A DNA stretch of 64,000 nt, from the NCBI RefSeq assembly GCF_032854445.1, contig NC_088301.1:48417116-48481115 (forward strand). The letters are read 5' to 3'. Source of the stretch: Liolophura sinensis (lineage: Eukaryota > Mollusca > Polyplacophora > Chitonida > Chitonidae). Positions within the stretch are counted from its first letter, which is position 1, and every line of letters begins with the position of its first letter. A program made the position numbers and the translations under genes. A model generated the notes under the pieces. It saw nothing but the letters and a program-made list of their open reading frames with translations, was not told the DNA's origin and searched no databases. Shown piece by piece: positions 50,027 to 59,494 of this stretch.

Positions 50027-50269
50027 CACTCAAAAAATTAATCTGTTAATTTTAACAGAAAGTCTGTTGTCTGAGTGATGCTAGTATAACATTATACTGT
50101 GTCATATTGAATATAATATCCTGTCAGTCTGAGAGGATCTTTATGTTGAATTATTAGAATAAGTGTGTTATATTCAGCAGAATAATCTGTTTTAGTAGCA
50201 GAATACATTCTATAGCATCGCTCAGACAACATACTTTTTTGTTAAAATCAACAGATTATTTATTGAGTG
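50027..50269. mobile_element. MITE, mariner-like TIR family
   Basis: Begins CACTCAAAAAATTAATCTGT and ends with the complement (ACAGATTATTTATTGAGTG), bounded on both sides by TA, the target duplication typical of Tc1/mariner elements. The inverted ends run inward for roughly 70 bases. No ORF. Length is 243 bp. Confidence 0.9.
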
Positions 50270-50392
50270 TACTTGTATAAGGTTTGTGAACAAAACCCGA
50301 TTCACATAAATCACTTTTATTGCGGGAATTCGTATCTAGCACTTACATATCTTTCTCTTATTTATTTCAATGTATATCTACATTTGAAGATA

Positions 50393-50640
50393 TAATTTAT
50401 TCATTTATTTGATTGGTGTTTTACGCCGTGCTAAAGAATATTTGACCTCGGTAAGCATAATGATTGGAGGAAACCGGACAAACCCGTGGGAAACCACGAT
50501 CATCCACAGGTTGCTGCTGACCTTCCCACGTACGGCCGGAGAGGAAACTTGAACTGGACTTGAACTCACAACGACCACATTGCACTGTGGGAGGCTGTAT
50601 TTCTGACTATTTGCCAGTTATCACGCTGTCGTTGCTGCCC
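50393..50640 (-). mobile_element. SINE family A, near full length
   Basis: Opens with the tail (ATTTGATTGGTGTTTTACGC), then CGTGCTAAAGAATATTTGAC, GATTGGAGGAAACCGGACAA, CCACAGGTTGCTGCTGACC and CCACGTACGGCCGGAGAGGA, and ends with the head complement containing the reversed B-box (GGACTTGAACTCACAACG). It matches most closely the family consensus I remember from molluscan genomes. Confidence 0.92.
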
Positions 50641-51681
50641 TGCTTGTACTGTCTGTGCTGTACGTCCATAATTATATTATAGAATCATTCATTCGTATCA
50701 TAATGATTCAGTGGAGGCTTACTGCTTTTATAGTGTTTTGTTTGTCAATTTAAACATGGCTTACGCCATAAGGACAAATTGTTTAAATAAAACTTTGTGT
50801 TCAACAAATATTCTTCAGGTGATAACGGCGTGTTTTAGCGATAAAATATTTTTCAGTTAATGTGCTGTTAAGATTGTTCCAGCTGGATCAGAATGTATTG
50901 TACAAAGAGTGAACCTTCATTAAATGTAGAAAAGTACATGTACTATTCTAAAATGTGGTTATCATTTGTATTTTAACTGAAATTACATTTAAGGTACAAC
51001 AAAAATGGTTCACAACAAAAACTGATAGGCATATACATGCTAGTATAAAAAACGGCTATTTGGCCACTCTAGTAGAGTAGACATGTCACATGTTTTCTAT
51101 AAAATACCAATGTTTTGGAGAAAACGTTGAAATTATTTACTGAAAAATTCAACATTATAGAAAGGAGCCACCCTGTGTTTTAATAAAAACGTTTTCGTGG
51201 ATTGTCCCACCATATACATGTAACGCGTTTATGGATAAGACGTCTGCGTTCAAATAAAAACAGCAATGTGTTTGTACATTAATGCGTGTGTTTTTATAAC
51301 TACATATCATGCGTCGTTAATATTTACAGGGTTTACATTTGTGTCAGTGATACAAGGCTTATTTGGCTGTAAACAATAAGTCCTAATCTACATTCAACTC
51401 TGGATGCCACGGCTGTGGTCTGATAATACCAAAAACCGGATACGAAAGTCCATAGTTTACAAGAAGAAAAATGTGGAAGTACAGGTGTACCTTACCGGCC
51501 ACCGTACATACATATACAGGCTTGCATATGTATTTAAATAGACACACCTTTTCCAGGCACAATTCACAATTACTCAAAAGGCAACAAACCCTGTTTTGCA
51601 TTAGGCGTTTCACTTATCAGCTACACTTGAGGTGTTAAGTTCTGTCACGATAAGTTCACGCCTTAGCACCTGTTCAGCACG
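50641..51681. other. 5' flank of the secreted peptide gene
   Basis: AT-rich and noncoding. ATTTAAATA at about 51532 is TATA-like but about 150 bases before the start codon. No clear core promoter is seen. Confidence 0.45.
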
Positions 51682-52687
51682 ATGTCACCTGTCGGGTTCC
51701 TGCTGATTTTGGCTGTAGGTGTAGCGCAGGTACGTATACATGTACATGTGTATAGATATATGAACAGACACGGCTTCTAAATGCAAAAATATTATACCCA
51801 TCTACTCGCCTGATTAGCCCCACCATATACTTAAGTACTGTTAAATAGCAGATATCTATCCTTAGTCAACAATTGTACCCATATTCTTTTGAAATATACG
51901 ATGCAAAGGGTATGTATACGGTCGGCAACAGTAGAGATCTTGGGACATTTTGACACAACAAGTCGGAATAGAAAAGACAATATACAGGATGGAGAGTAAA
52001 ACAAGTGCAGCGACGGCAGTACTGTAGCAAATAGTCTTGCACACGTAACCGGTGAAATCGGTCTCTGGTCAGTTTACCTCACACGGGTTTTATTCTATCT
52101 GTTCCTGTAAGTGCTTAAAAGTAGCAACTTATACACCTTCTAGCATCATGGTTCAAGCAGAACTAGGTAAAAATTGAATGATGTTACTTGCAATTTATTA
52201 GACATCTTTGGTCCAGAGTTACATCAAATGTGTATTGAAGTTTATGACATAAAATTAAATTGTGGAAAATTTTAGTTCTCCATTTGTAGTATGTAATAAT
52301 ATATAAGTATGCATTGGTCTATACATATTTAAGATGCTGTCGTCTATATGTTTTTGTTTTAATTTATAGGCTGCACTGACGGACTTGGCTAGTCTAAAGG
52401 AGCTGCTGAATCATGATAAGTACACTTGCGACCCGGTATGCGGAGAGGGGCAATGTTGTACTCATTACTACGCACCAATACACGGCGGGAAGAGAGAAGT
52501 TCTCCCCGGCAACCTGCTACAACAATCCCAGTGGCAAGGCATGATAAAGAGGTGCCAATCTTTGAAACAACGAGGTGAAAAATGTTTGACGCGCAACACT
52601 GGGGAGTGGTGCCCGTGTTCTCCTGGTCTGACGTGCAAAGCCGATGGTACAAGCGGACTTGACGCCTTCTTCGGGAAATGTGTGTAG
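51682..52687 (+). CDS. Secreted ten-cysteine peptide, prokineticin/astakine-like
   Basis: Exon 51682-51729 codes the signal peptide (MSPVGFLLILAVGVAQ); the donor GTACGT and acceptor TTAATTTATAG join in phase 0 to exon 52370-52687; 121 aa in all. The mature part has ten cysteines at 36, 40, 45, 46, 78, 88, 97, 99, 105 and 120. The pattern C-x3-C-x4-CC...C-x9-C...CPC-x5-C...C, with CGEGQCC, RCQSLKQRGEKC and CPCSPGLTC, is that of the prokineticin/colipase fold. In vertebrates such peptides (PROK1/2) act on GPCRs; invertebrate astakines are blood-cell growth factors. The N-terminal AVIT activation motif of vertebrate prokineticins is absent and the N-terminal extension is longer, as in astakines. 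The spacer between the CC pair and Cys78 is long. Its neighbour 0.9 kb away is a peptide-type GPCR in tail-to-tail orientation. Confidence 0.85.
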
Positions 52688-52741
52688 AGGACATCTGCGT
52701 TCTCAGAAGAATGAGCGATATAATCTACTAGAATATATCAG

Positions 52742-52747
52742 AATAAA
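52742..52747 (+). terminator. Poly(A) signal of the secreted peptide gene
   Basis: AATAAA lies 55 bases after the stop codon and is the only canonical signal close to the 3' end of the gene. Confidence 0.75.
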
Positions 52748-53566
52748 ACACTTTGACTTCATAGATCCATTAATATAGCCTTTGTTTATAGCGATAGTGT
52801 AGATAAACAAGTTTATATTGCAATCAGCTGTGGATCACCTTTGATTTGATTTAGCCCATACCAAAATTGCGTCATGTAGTACCGGTACCTTCGAATTATC
52901 AACTTTCCTACAGAATGAGGCTGATTTCTGTATCATTGATTCGATTTATTTTAAATTTTACATATATTGTGTTATTTAAACATACCAGAAATTGTGAGGC
53001 CAGATAGTGATGACTTGTACACATATCAGATATTTATTAAACCTTACTGGACAAAGCGATGTTTTTACCTGTCGTAAGCTCTAGAACACATAATGAGCGC
53101 AATAAAACAATTGAATCGGACATTACTGTACATAGCGCATTACATATATAGAGCAAAAACAGTCCAATGTTATCTATTTGAATGTAATATTGTACCAATG
53201 CTGTCTTAAAGCATTCTAACATGGTCAGTATATACATGTACTATAGGCTGGTTTGATTATCCTTCGCTCAGCTGTCCTCCAAACATTCACAATATCTTTC
53301 TGGACCAATTTCTGTACATACCCTTTGCTCTGTTGTAATGCTGGGCCCTTATCCGTCCAACAAACACTTGACTTTTACCAAGTCTTCCTTTCAAACTTCG
53401 ATGTCGATAAACTTTGTTTTCCAATAATTTTCTTGTTGAAGGAATCTCTGACATACTAAACAGTTTTGTATTCGACAACAAAGGCTGTCTTCTTTAAACT
53501 TTGCAGTGGCAAATCAAAGTATTTATAATAATAATAATAACAACATCTAAATCATAGTTGATACCT
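52748..53566. other. Spacer between the convergent peptide and receptor genes
   Basis: AT-rich with no open frame of note; it should contain both 3' UTR ends. A short TAA-repeat lies at about 53525-53540. Confidence 0.55.
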
Positions 53567-54880
53567 TCACTGATCATTATTGCCGTTATTACCTGTGTAA
53601 ATAAGTGGACAAGGTGGCGACTGAAACACATAGCTACTTTCCAGTGACTGTAACTGGGAGAACTGCATGGCGGATAAATGGCAATCTACTTTATCAGCAT
53701 TTGGTACGGATACCATCTTCGGCACAACGCAATGTGAACTTGGTTTGTTTCTTGCACGTTGTAGACAATTTCGTTTGTAGCAGAACACATTTATTCCCTG
53801 CACACAATTCCAAAAGACGTCATACAGAACTTGACGAAAGCTCTTAGTACAGGCGCTGTACAGGACAAAGTTGATGGCGTAGTTCACCCAGTGTATAGTG
53901 TTGAAGACATCAAGCCAGAATATCTCAGACATAGATGGTTGGTACTCGGACTGAAACATGGCCCTTACATTGTGTTGGACTCTAATTAAATGGCTCGGTA
54001 GGTTGAGCAGCAAGAAGACCAAAGCCACAACCAAAAGCATCTTCCTTGTCTTCCTGTGCACTTGGTCAACTTGTCCAATGCTCTGCTGGTCTGCCTGTGA
54101 TTCATCGTCGCACACAGAGTCATTATTGGTGAGTGTGGAGGAAGGGTTTAACTCAGCCCAAGTATAGTCTGTGTTATCTCCAGAGCTAGATGGTAAGCCA
54201 TCTCCTTGAGCTTCGCAATTATTAGCAGACTTACTTGGGCCGTAAAATTTTATCATATCTAAAAAGATTTGCACGTTCATTATAATGAGAAGACTGAAGG
54301 GAATGAGAAGGGTTAGAGCTGTGTCAGCGATGGACATACCTCTGACATAAATGCCGTCACCGAGTTGACAGCCTTGCCTCCCAGCGTAAGAAACTGCTTT
54401 CACGAACCAAAATGACAAAAGGTAAACTAAGGTGGCAAACCCAACTAGAGCATATGTTACCATAAGAGTAACCCTTCGTTTACAGATCTTGTTGCTCCAT
54501 AGGGGATAGAAAACAGAGCAATATATTGAGGCTGTAAATGCAACCACATACCAAACTGACAAAAAGCTGAACGCAAATGTACTGAATACCAGCACTTTGC
54601 ATTTAGCATCCGTGTCGAACAAGGAAGATTTTGTGAAACCATCAAGCCAAACTACTCCAACTGTTATCAGGAAGCCCGAGTCTGAAACAGCTAGACCGCA
54701 AAGATAAGCTGAAATTGATACTTTCCGGAGATGAGAAAATACAAAGACCATGAAAGACACCGTATTTCCAAGAAGGCCAATGATGATTATGATTGGTGTG
54801 AAGTTCTGTTTCCACGCTCTCCAACCTTCTAAACCAATGTCCATTGAAACCAGTCCCTCGGTTAAATTTGTTTTGTTCAT
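53567..54880 (-). CDS. Class A peptide-type GPCR lacking a DRY motif
   Basis: One uninterrupted coding exon of 437 aa from the ATG at 54880. The frame continues upstream only through a splice acceptor (TTTTTATCTTTGCTACAG, exon start 54892). The N terminus has sequons NKT, NLT and NFT. TM1 (about 28-50) has GN (N39); TM2 has LAVSD (D67). C94 and C171 can form the ECL2 disulfide. TM3 ends TASIY (116-120) where DRY is expected. TM5 has P194, and a long Ser/Asp-rich third loop spans 213-277. TM6 has LLNLP (P295), and TM7 ends NFVLY (337-341) for NPxxY, as in many neuropeptide receptors; a long tail with Cys residues follows. It probably binds a peptide and signals through G proteins; the ligand is unknown. 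The missing acidic-Arg pair is odd for a signalling receptor. Confidence 0.9.
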   Translation of the reverse strand: MNKTNLTEGLVSMDIGLEGWRAWKQNFTPIIIIIGLLGNTVSFMVFVFSHLRKVSISAYLCGLAVSDSGFLITVGVVWLDGFTKSSLFDTDAKCKVLVFSTFAFSFLSVWYVVAFTASIYCSVFYPLWSNKICKRRVTLMVTYALVGFATLVYLLSFWFVKAVSYAGRQGCQLGDGIYVRGMSIADTALTLLIPFSLLIIMNVQIFLDMIKFYGPSKSANNCEAQGDGLPSSSGDNTDYTWAELNPSSTLTNNDSVCDDESQADQQSIGQVDQVHRKTRKMLLVVALVFLLLNLPSHLIRVQHNVRAMFQSEYQPSMSEIFWLDVFNTIHWVNYAINFVLYSACTKSFRQVLYDVFWNCVQGINVFCYKRNCLQRARNKPSSHCVVPKMVSVPNADKVDCHLSAMQFSQLQSLESSYVFQSPPCPLIYTGNNGNNDQ

Positions 54881-55883
54881 CCTGTTGATCGCCTGTAGCA
54901 AAGATAAAAACACATATTACAATCTAAGGACGGATCACGTTAGACACAAAATTAATAGTTCAAATCATCTAAATGTATATTAGTATGGTTTTGAATTAAA
55001 CATTTCTAATATTATCATCAATATCCATGTACAGGTGATAGATCTGCCTCAGTTAGACGTAAAAACCTAACGAGAAAAATAACATGCAAGTAAGTCGCAC
55101 GCGAAAAAGACCTTAAAGATATGTCTTATCAACTTTTTTCACAGAATTAAACGAAGTTATATGTTTGGATTGTAAGGTGGGCTCTATAGACCATATTGGT
55201 AATGTATGTCGCCAGTGACGTCAGACAACTCTTTCTTGAGAGTTTTTTTGTCCAGAAGTGAACATAAATTCTTGCAAAAATTTACATCATGGATATAGTG
55301 TGATTGGGCCCGGAAAAATGAATGTGACATTAAATACGTGTTTTAGGCACACATACCGCCATAGATATATAACAAACAACAACACTTTAACCTTTGCAAT
55401 CCTAAAACTCGTAGCATCAAGTCAAAACTCTTCCTTGTCTTTGAGCTCAATATATATTTGTATTAGCAATTGCTGCAGACATCTGACTTCGTTCACTATA
55501 GCCTAAGTACACTGCTAAATACATTAAACACATCGGGCATATATGTACATAATATATGTGGTAGCAGTCAAAATGCCTAAACTTTACGGCCACATAAGAT
55601 GCGTACATACGTATTATTTTAAGCCACGGCACATGCAGTTCTGGAAAGGAGGTTTCTTAAATCTTCTCAATATTTTCAAACATGATTTCGGAGCCACATA
55701 TATTTTCGGTTTGTTACATGTGGGGCTCCATTTTCACCTGAAAGCATGGCTACATGTATAGATCTGTACCACCACCAAACCACAGTTTCATAGGCATAAG
55801 GTTTTTTTTTTATCACAACCTACAACAAGATATTAAACGCACGCTTTTTTGAAATACATTTTATAGGAAAACAATACATTGTA
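54881..55883. other. 5' leader intron of the GPCR gene
   Basis: Begins at the acceptor next to the coding exon. Small frames on both strands (for example 55258-55506 +) are unsupported. Noncoding apart from the MITE farther right. Confidence 0.5.
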
Positions 55884-56141
55884 CACTCAAGAAAATTAAT
55901 CTGTTAATTTTAGCAGAAAGATAACAGTTGTCTGAGTGATGTTAGAATGTATTCTGTTATTATGACGCCATATTCGTTCATGTTCAACATAATATCCTGT
56001 TAGTACAATAGAATCTCTATTGAACGAATAGAATATTTCTGTTATTTTTAACAGATCAATATACTGCAGCAGAAGAATACATTCTGACATCAATCAGACA
56101 GCAGACTTTCTGTTAAAGCTAACAGATTAAAGTTTTGAGTG
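55884..56141. mobile_element. MITE, mariner-like TIR family, in the GPCR leader intron
   Basis: CACTCAAGAAAATTAATCTG at the left, the complement TAACAGATTAAAGTTTTGAGTG at the right (here trimmed), and TA on both sides. It shares the internal TTGTCTGAGTGATG and TAATATCCTGT(T/C)AGT blocks with the copy at 50027. Noncoding, 258 bp. Confidence 0.9.
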
Positions 56142-56313
56142 TAAGAAAAGTAAAACCAGATTCGCCTTTAACAGGCCCAACTACATCTAACTACGTACTT
56201 TTGCTTCAGATTCAAAATTATTTTCAGAAAAGAAAAGTGGCAGTTCTTACGAAAATAATATGTTACCAGCTGTCAGCTTGGAAGCTTAATTATCTAATTA
56301 CGAGTTTACTCAC

Positions 56314-56400
56314 CATATAGAGGTACAGAGTTAATCTAAATATGTCGAAAGCAAACTCAGCAGTGGATCTATACAGCGAATATATCAAGACTACACCACT
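56314..56400 (-). other. Candidate noncoding first exon of the GPCR gene
   Basis: A strong minus-strand donor (CTATATG then GTGAGTAAAC) ends an exon at 56314. Together with the acceptor at 54892 it would make a 1.4-kb leader intron holding the MITE. The 5' limit is unknown; 56400 is only nominal. Confidence 0.35.
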
Positions 56401-57914
56401 GGAAAGTTAAAATAAAGGTTTTCACTCGAACATGAAACAAAGCGATTGTGTGTGCAAATCGAATGCCCCTCCAATGCCAGTAATATCCAGAAGGTATCCG
56501 TCAGTTCAGTCGTAGTTACGCATATGAACATTTTCTTTGGAGCTCTATTTCGTCATTTCAATATCACGCTAAACAGCTAAATATTTCATCATGCAAAATG
56601 GAGTTCTTACGTGTCTCATATTTCATACCATCAGGTGTGAGTTCAACGAAGGGTGTTAATTAATAAAGAGATATCTGTACTTTTCCGACACGATGATGTC
56701 ATGTTGGCATCAGCAACAAGGGAGCATTTCAATATGACATTCCATACATGTCGTGATTCTTCATACATATAAATATACCAAGGGTTTCGGTATTAGTGAG
56801 ATTGCTTAGGCTTACTTCTAGTTCACCATCCAAAGTTGTGATTATAAATCAATGTCTCCTCAATTCTCATTTTCCTTTCCCGATGCTATACCGCATCAAG
56901 AAAACCTCTCTGACGTAACTCGAGCGAAACCAATTAAAGCTCTATCCAAAAACTGTCACTGTTCAACCTCTCTCTGCTTACTTAATGAAATATGGTGGGA
57001 AAGTACCTACCTTATATCTACAGTAGATTGTAAATTATGGCTGCGTTTGACAGTCAGGTATCACGACGCTGGAAAGAAAAGATTCAAATATTTAAACAAT
57101 CGAAACGCCTTAAACGTGATGATCATGTAGCCTACATTAATAATTTAGGTCAAAAATTGTTTTAAAGATTAATTTCCTTTGTCTAATATTCAACTGCATG
57201 AATTTGATTTATCCTTCATCTCAGTGATATCTAACTATACGATTTTGGATGCAAATTTTCTGCCCTTTTAATAGTTCTTTTAGAAAGACAAATAAATCGA
57301 CTGTGACATGGGGTCACAAGAAAGAAATAGTAAGTAAACTGTATATATATGTATATACATACCCAATGTTTTTTCAGGCATTAAGTGCGACCAGAAACAT
57401 GTCCTCACCTACTTTGTTCTGAGTGTTTGCTGATCCGCTTAGGTCTGAATCTGTCACAGGCAAGGCACATCAGACCAACCGTAGGTCTCAAGCGTCCACA
57501 ATGGCAATGAGCTAGGAACGCACTTGTCCCTTGGGCTATATGGTAGGATCGAGCAACCAGTGTAGCAAACAGTCACATCACTTCATGACATTAATATTAA
57601 CACTTTCTTTTCGCTTGGGTTGAAGTGCTATATACTTCAGTAAAAATGCACGGCAAACGCCTTGAAAACAGACAACATATATCCATTATAGGAAAGTAGA
57701 AATTAAAACAAGAAACTCAGATGTGAGGCCGATCTGTTGTCGTATTTATAAAGACAAATTCATGCACATTTTGTATTTGGAGCGCAAAGATCCGAATTCA
57801 TGCAACTGCGGAGCGGAGTGCAAATCGCATAGACATCAGAGCCTCATGATAGCCTTCCACTTAGCAAAATGGGGCACACTTTATCAGTACGAATGATTTA
57901 GATAAATTAATTTA
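56401..57914. other. No gene recognised
   Basis: A 92-codon frame at 56852-57130 (+) lacks any known motif. A slightly GC-richer stretch at 57390-57560 could be an upstream exon of a neighbour but shows no convincing frame. Confidence 0.45.
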
Positions 57915-58556
57915 CAGGCACTGAATACTACGTTACCATTTTGTCCACAAATCGTTTTCACACAGGCACAGAATACTACGTTACCAGTTTGTAAACAAAT
58001 CGTTCTCACACAGGCACTGAATACTACGTTACCAGTTTGTCCACAATTCGTTCTCACAAAGGTACTGAATACAACGTTACCAGTTTGTCCACAAATCGTT
58101 ATCACACAGGCACTGAATACTACCTAACCAGTTTGCCCATAAATCGTTATCACACAGGCACTGAATACTACGTTACCAGTTTGTCCACAAATCGTTCTCA
58201 CAAAGGTACCGAATACTACGTTACCAGTTTGTTCACAAATCGTTATCACACAGGCACAGAATACTACGATACCAGTTTGTCCACAAATCGTTATCACACA
58301 GGCACAGAATACTACGATACCAGTTTGTTCACAAATCGATATCACACAGGCACAGAATACTACGATACCAGTTTGTCCACAAATCGTTCTCATACAGGCA
58401 CAGAATACTAAATTACCAGTTTGTAAACAAATCGTTCTCACACAGGCACTAAATAGGCCTACTACGTTACCAGTTTGTCCACAAATCGTTCTCACACAGG
58501 CACTGAATACTACGTTACCAGTTTGTCCACAAATCGTTCTCACAAAGGCAGAAATG
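57915..58556. repeat. 48-bp minisatellite, about 13 copies, open on both strands
   Basis: The unit repeats every 48 bases (for example GGCA at 57917 and 57965); one unit near 58450 has a 6-base insertion. Since 48 and 54 are multiples of three, a frame can run through it. The minus strand codes the 16-residue unit TICGQTGNVVFSACVR (frames 58564-58124 and 58105-57884, split by one stop). The plus strand codes NRYHTGTEYYVTSLST (58037-58411). Units differ by scattered substitutions (CTG/CAG before AATAC; GTTAC/GATAC). I see no start context, splice sites or signal peptide that favour a gene, so a satellite is the default reading. Confidence 0.95.
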
Positions 58557-59494
58557 AACAACAATGAGAGAAGTGACTACATAGCTATGACTCGAACTAC
58601 TTCAGGCGGCAAATACTCCTCTTACTTTCTTTTGACATCAGAATACATTACTTCTGTTTTCTTTAATTTCCAGTTGTATGGCTATATACCAGCTTTGGAA
58701 CATATAAGATCTTACACATCATCTTAAAGGTCATTTTTATTTATGCAGAGGTCGATTTTGGTGTATCACGACATGTATCAAGTTGAACATTTTCCGGCTA
58801 TTTTAACTGCAACAAGTATTTACTCCCTGTGTGCTTATAGACTTTCTGACAGCTTGTCACTTTTTTACGTGGCAAAATAATATTAACAAGATCAAAACTG
58901 TATATTAGGTGAAATTGGAATTCACTTTTTCTCATGTTGAACTTTATATTTCGGTCAATTCTTGACTTATGTCAACCTTTCTTCAAGATTGTAGCATTCG
59001 ACGATAGCTTAATTAGGTCATGCTCCTGTGTATCTATAGATAATGTAATGTTAGAAAAACTATTTTCAGACGGATAACGTGATAACGGAATACAAGGTTT
59101 TACGTGGACACCGCTGAAGCAGCTGGGAACAGAACAGACTAGAAGCATCTGTTAGGGGCAAGAGATCGCGTGACGTCGGTTTTGTCACGCCAAATTATTC
59201 TACGAAGTTTTACTAGTTCGCTCTTTTTAACACAGGATCCGGACTAGTGCAGGTTAAATTCCTCGCCGCTTCTCTGTTTTTAAATCACAAACCTACAGTA
59301 ATCTGTGGTATCGCACAAATTTTAGTGATGGTTTCAAATCATCTTCTTATGGAGATGATCCAGCATGTACATGTTTAGCAAGAGAGAAAAAAACACTGTT
59401 TTATGAAGTTTAGCTCTACTCTGTTTTGAAACCATATAGTATGTGCATGATATTTATCATTACAGGCAATAATATCTGTTTTCTTTCTCACAGG
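58557..59494. other. 5' flank of the tandem-exon gene
   Basis: AT-rich. A strong acceptor-like tract (TGTTTTCTTTCTCACAG) stands directly before the ATG at 59495, so an untranslated first exon probably lies in this stretch, but I cannot fix it. Confidence 0.5.

Noticed and set aside
54881-54913. Longer GPCR N terminus starting at 54913
   Set aside because: The first codon is GTG and the added codons coincide with the polypyrimidine tract and acceptor of a leader intron; the ATG at 54880 is preferred.
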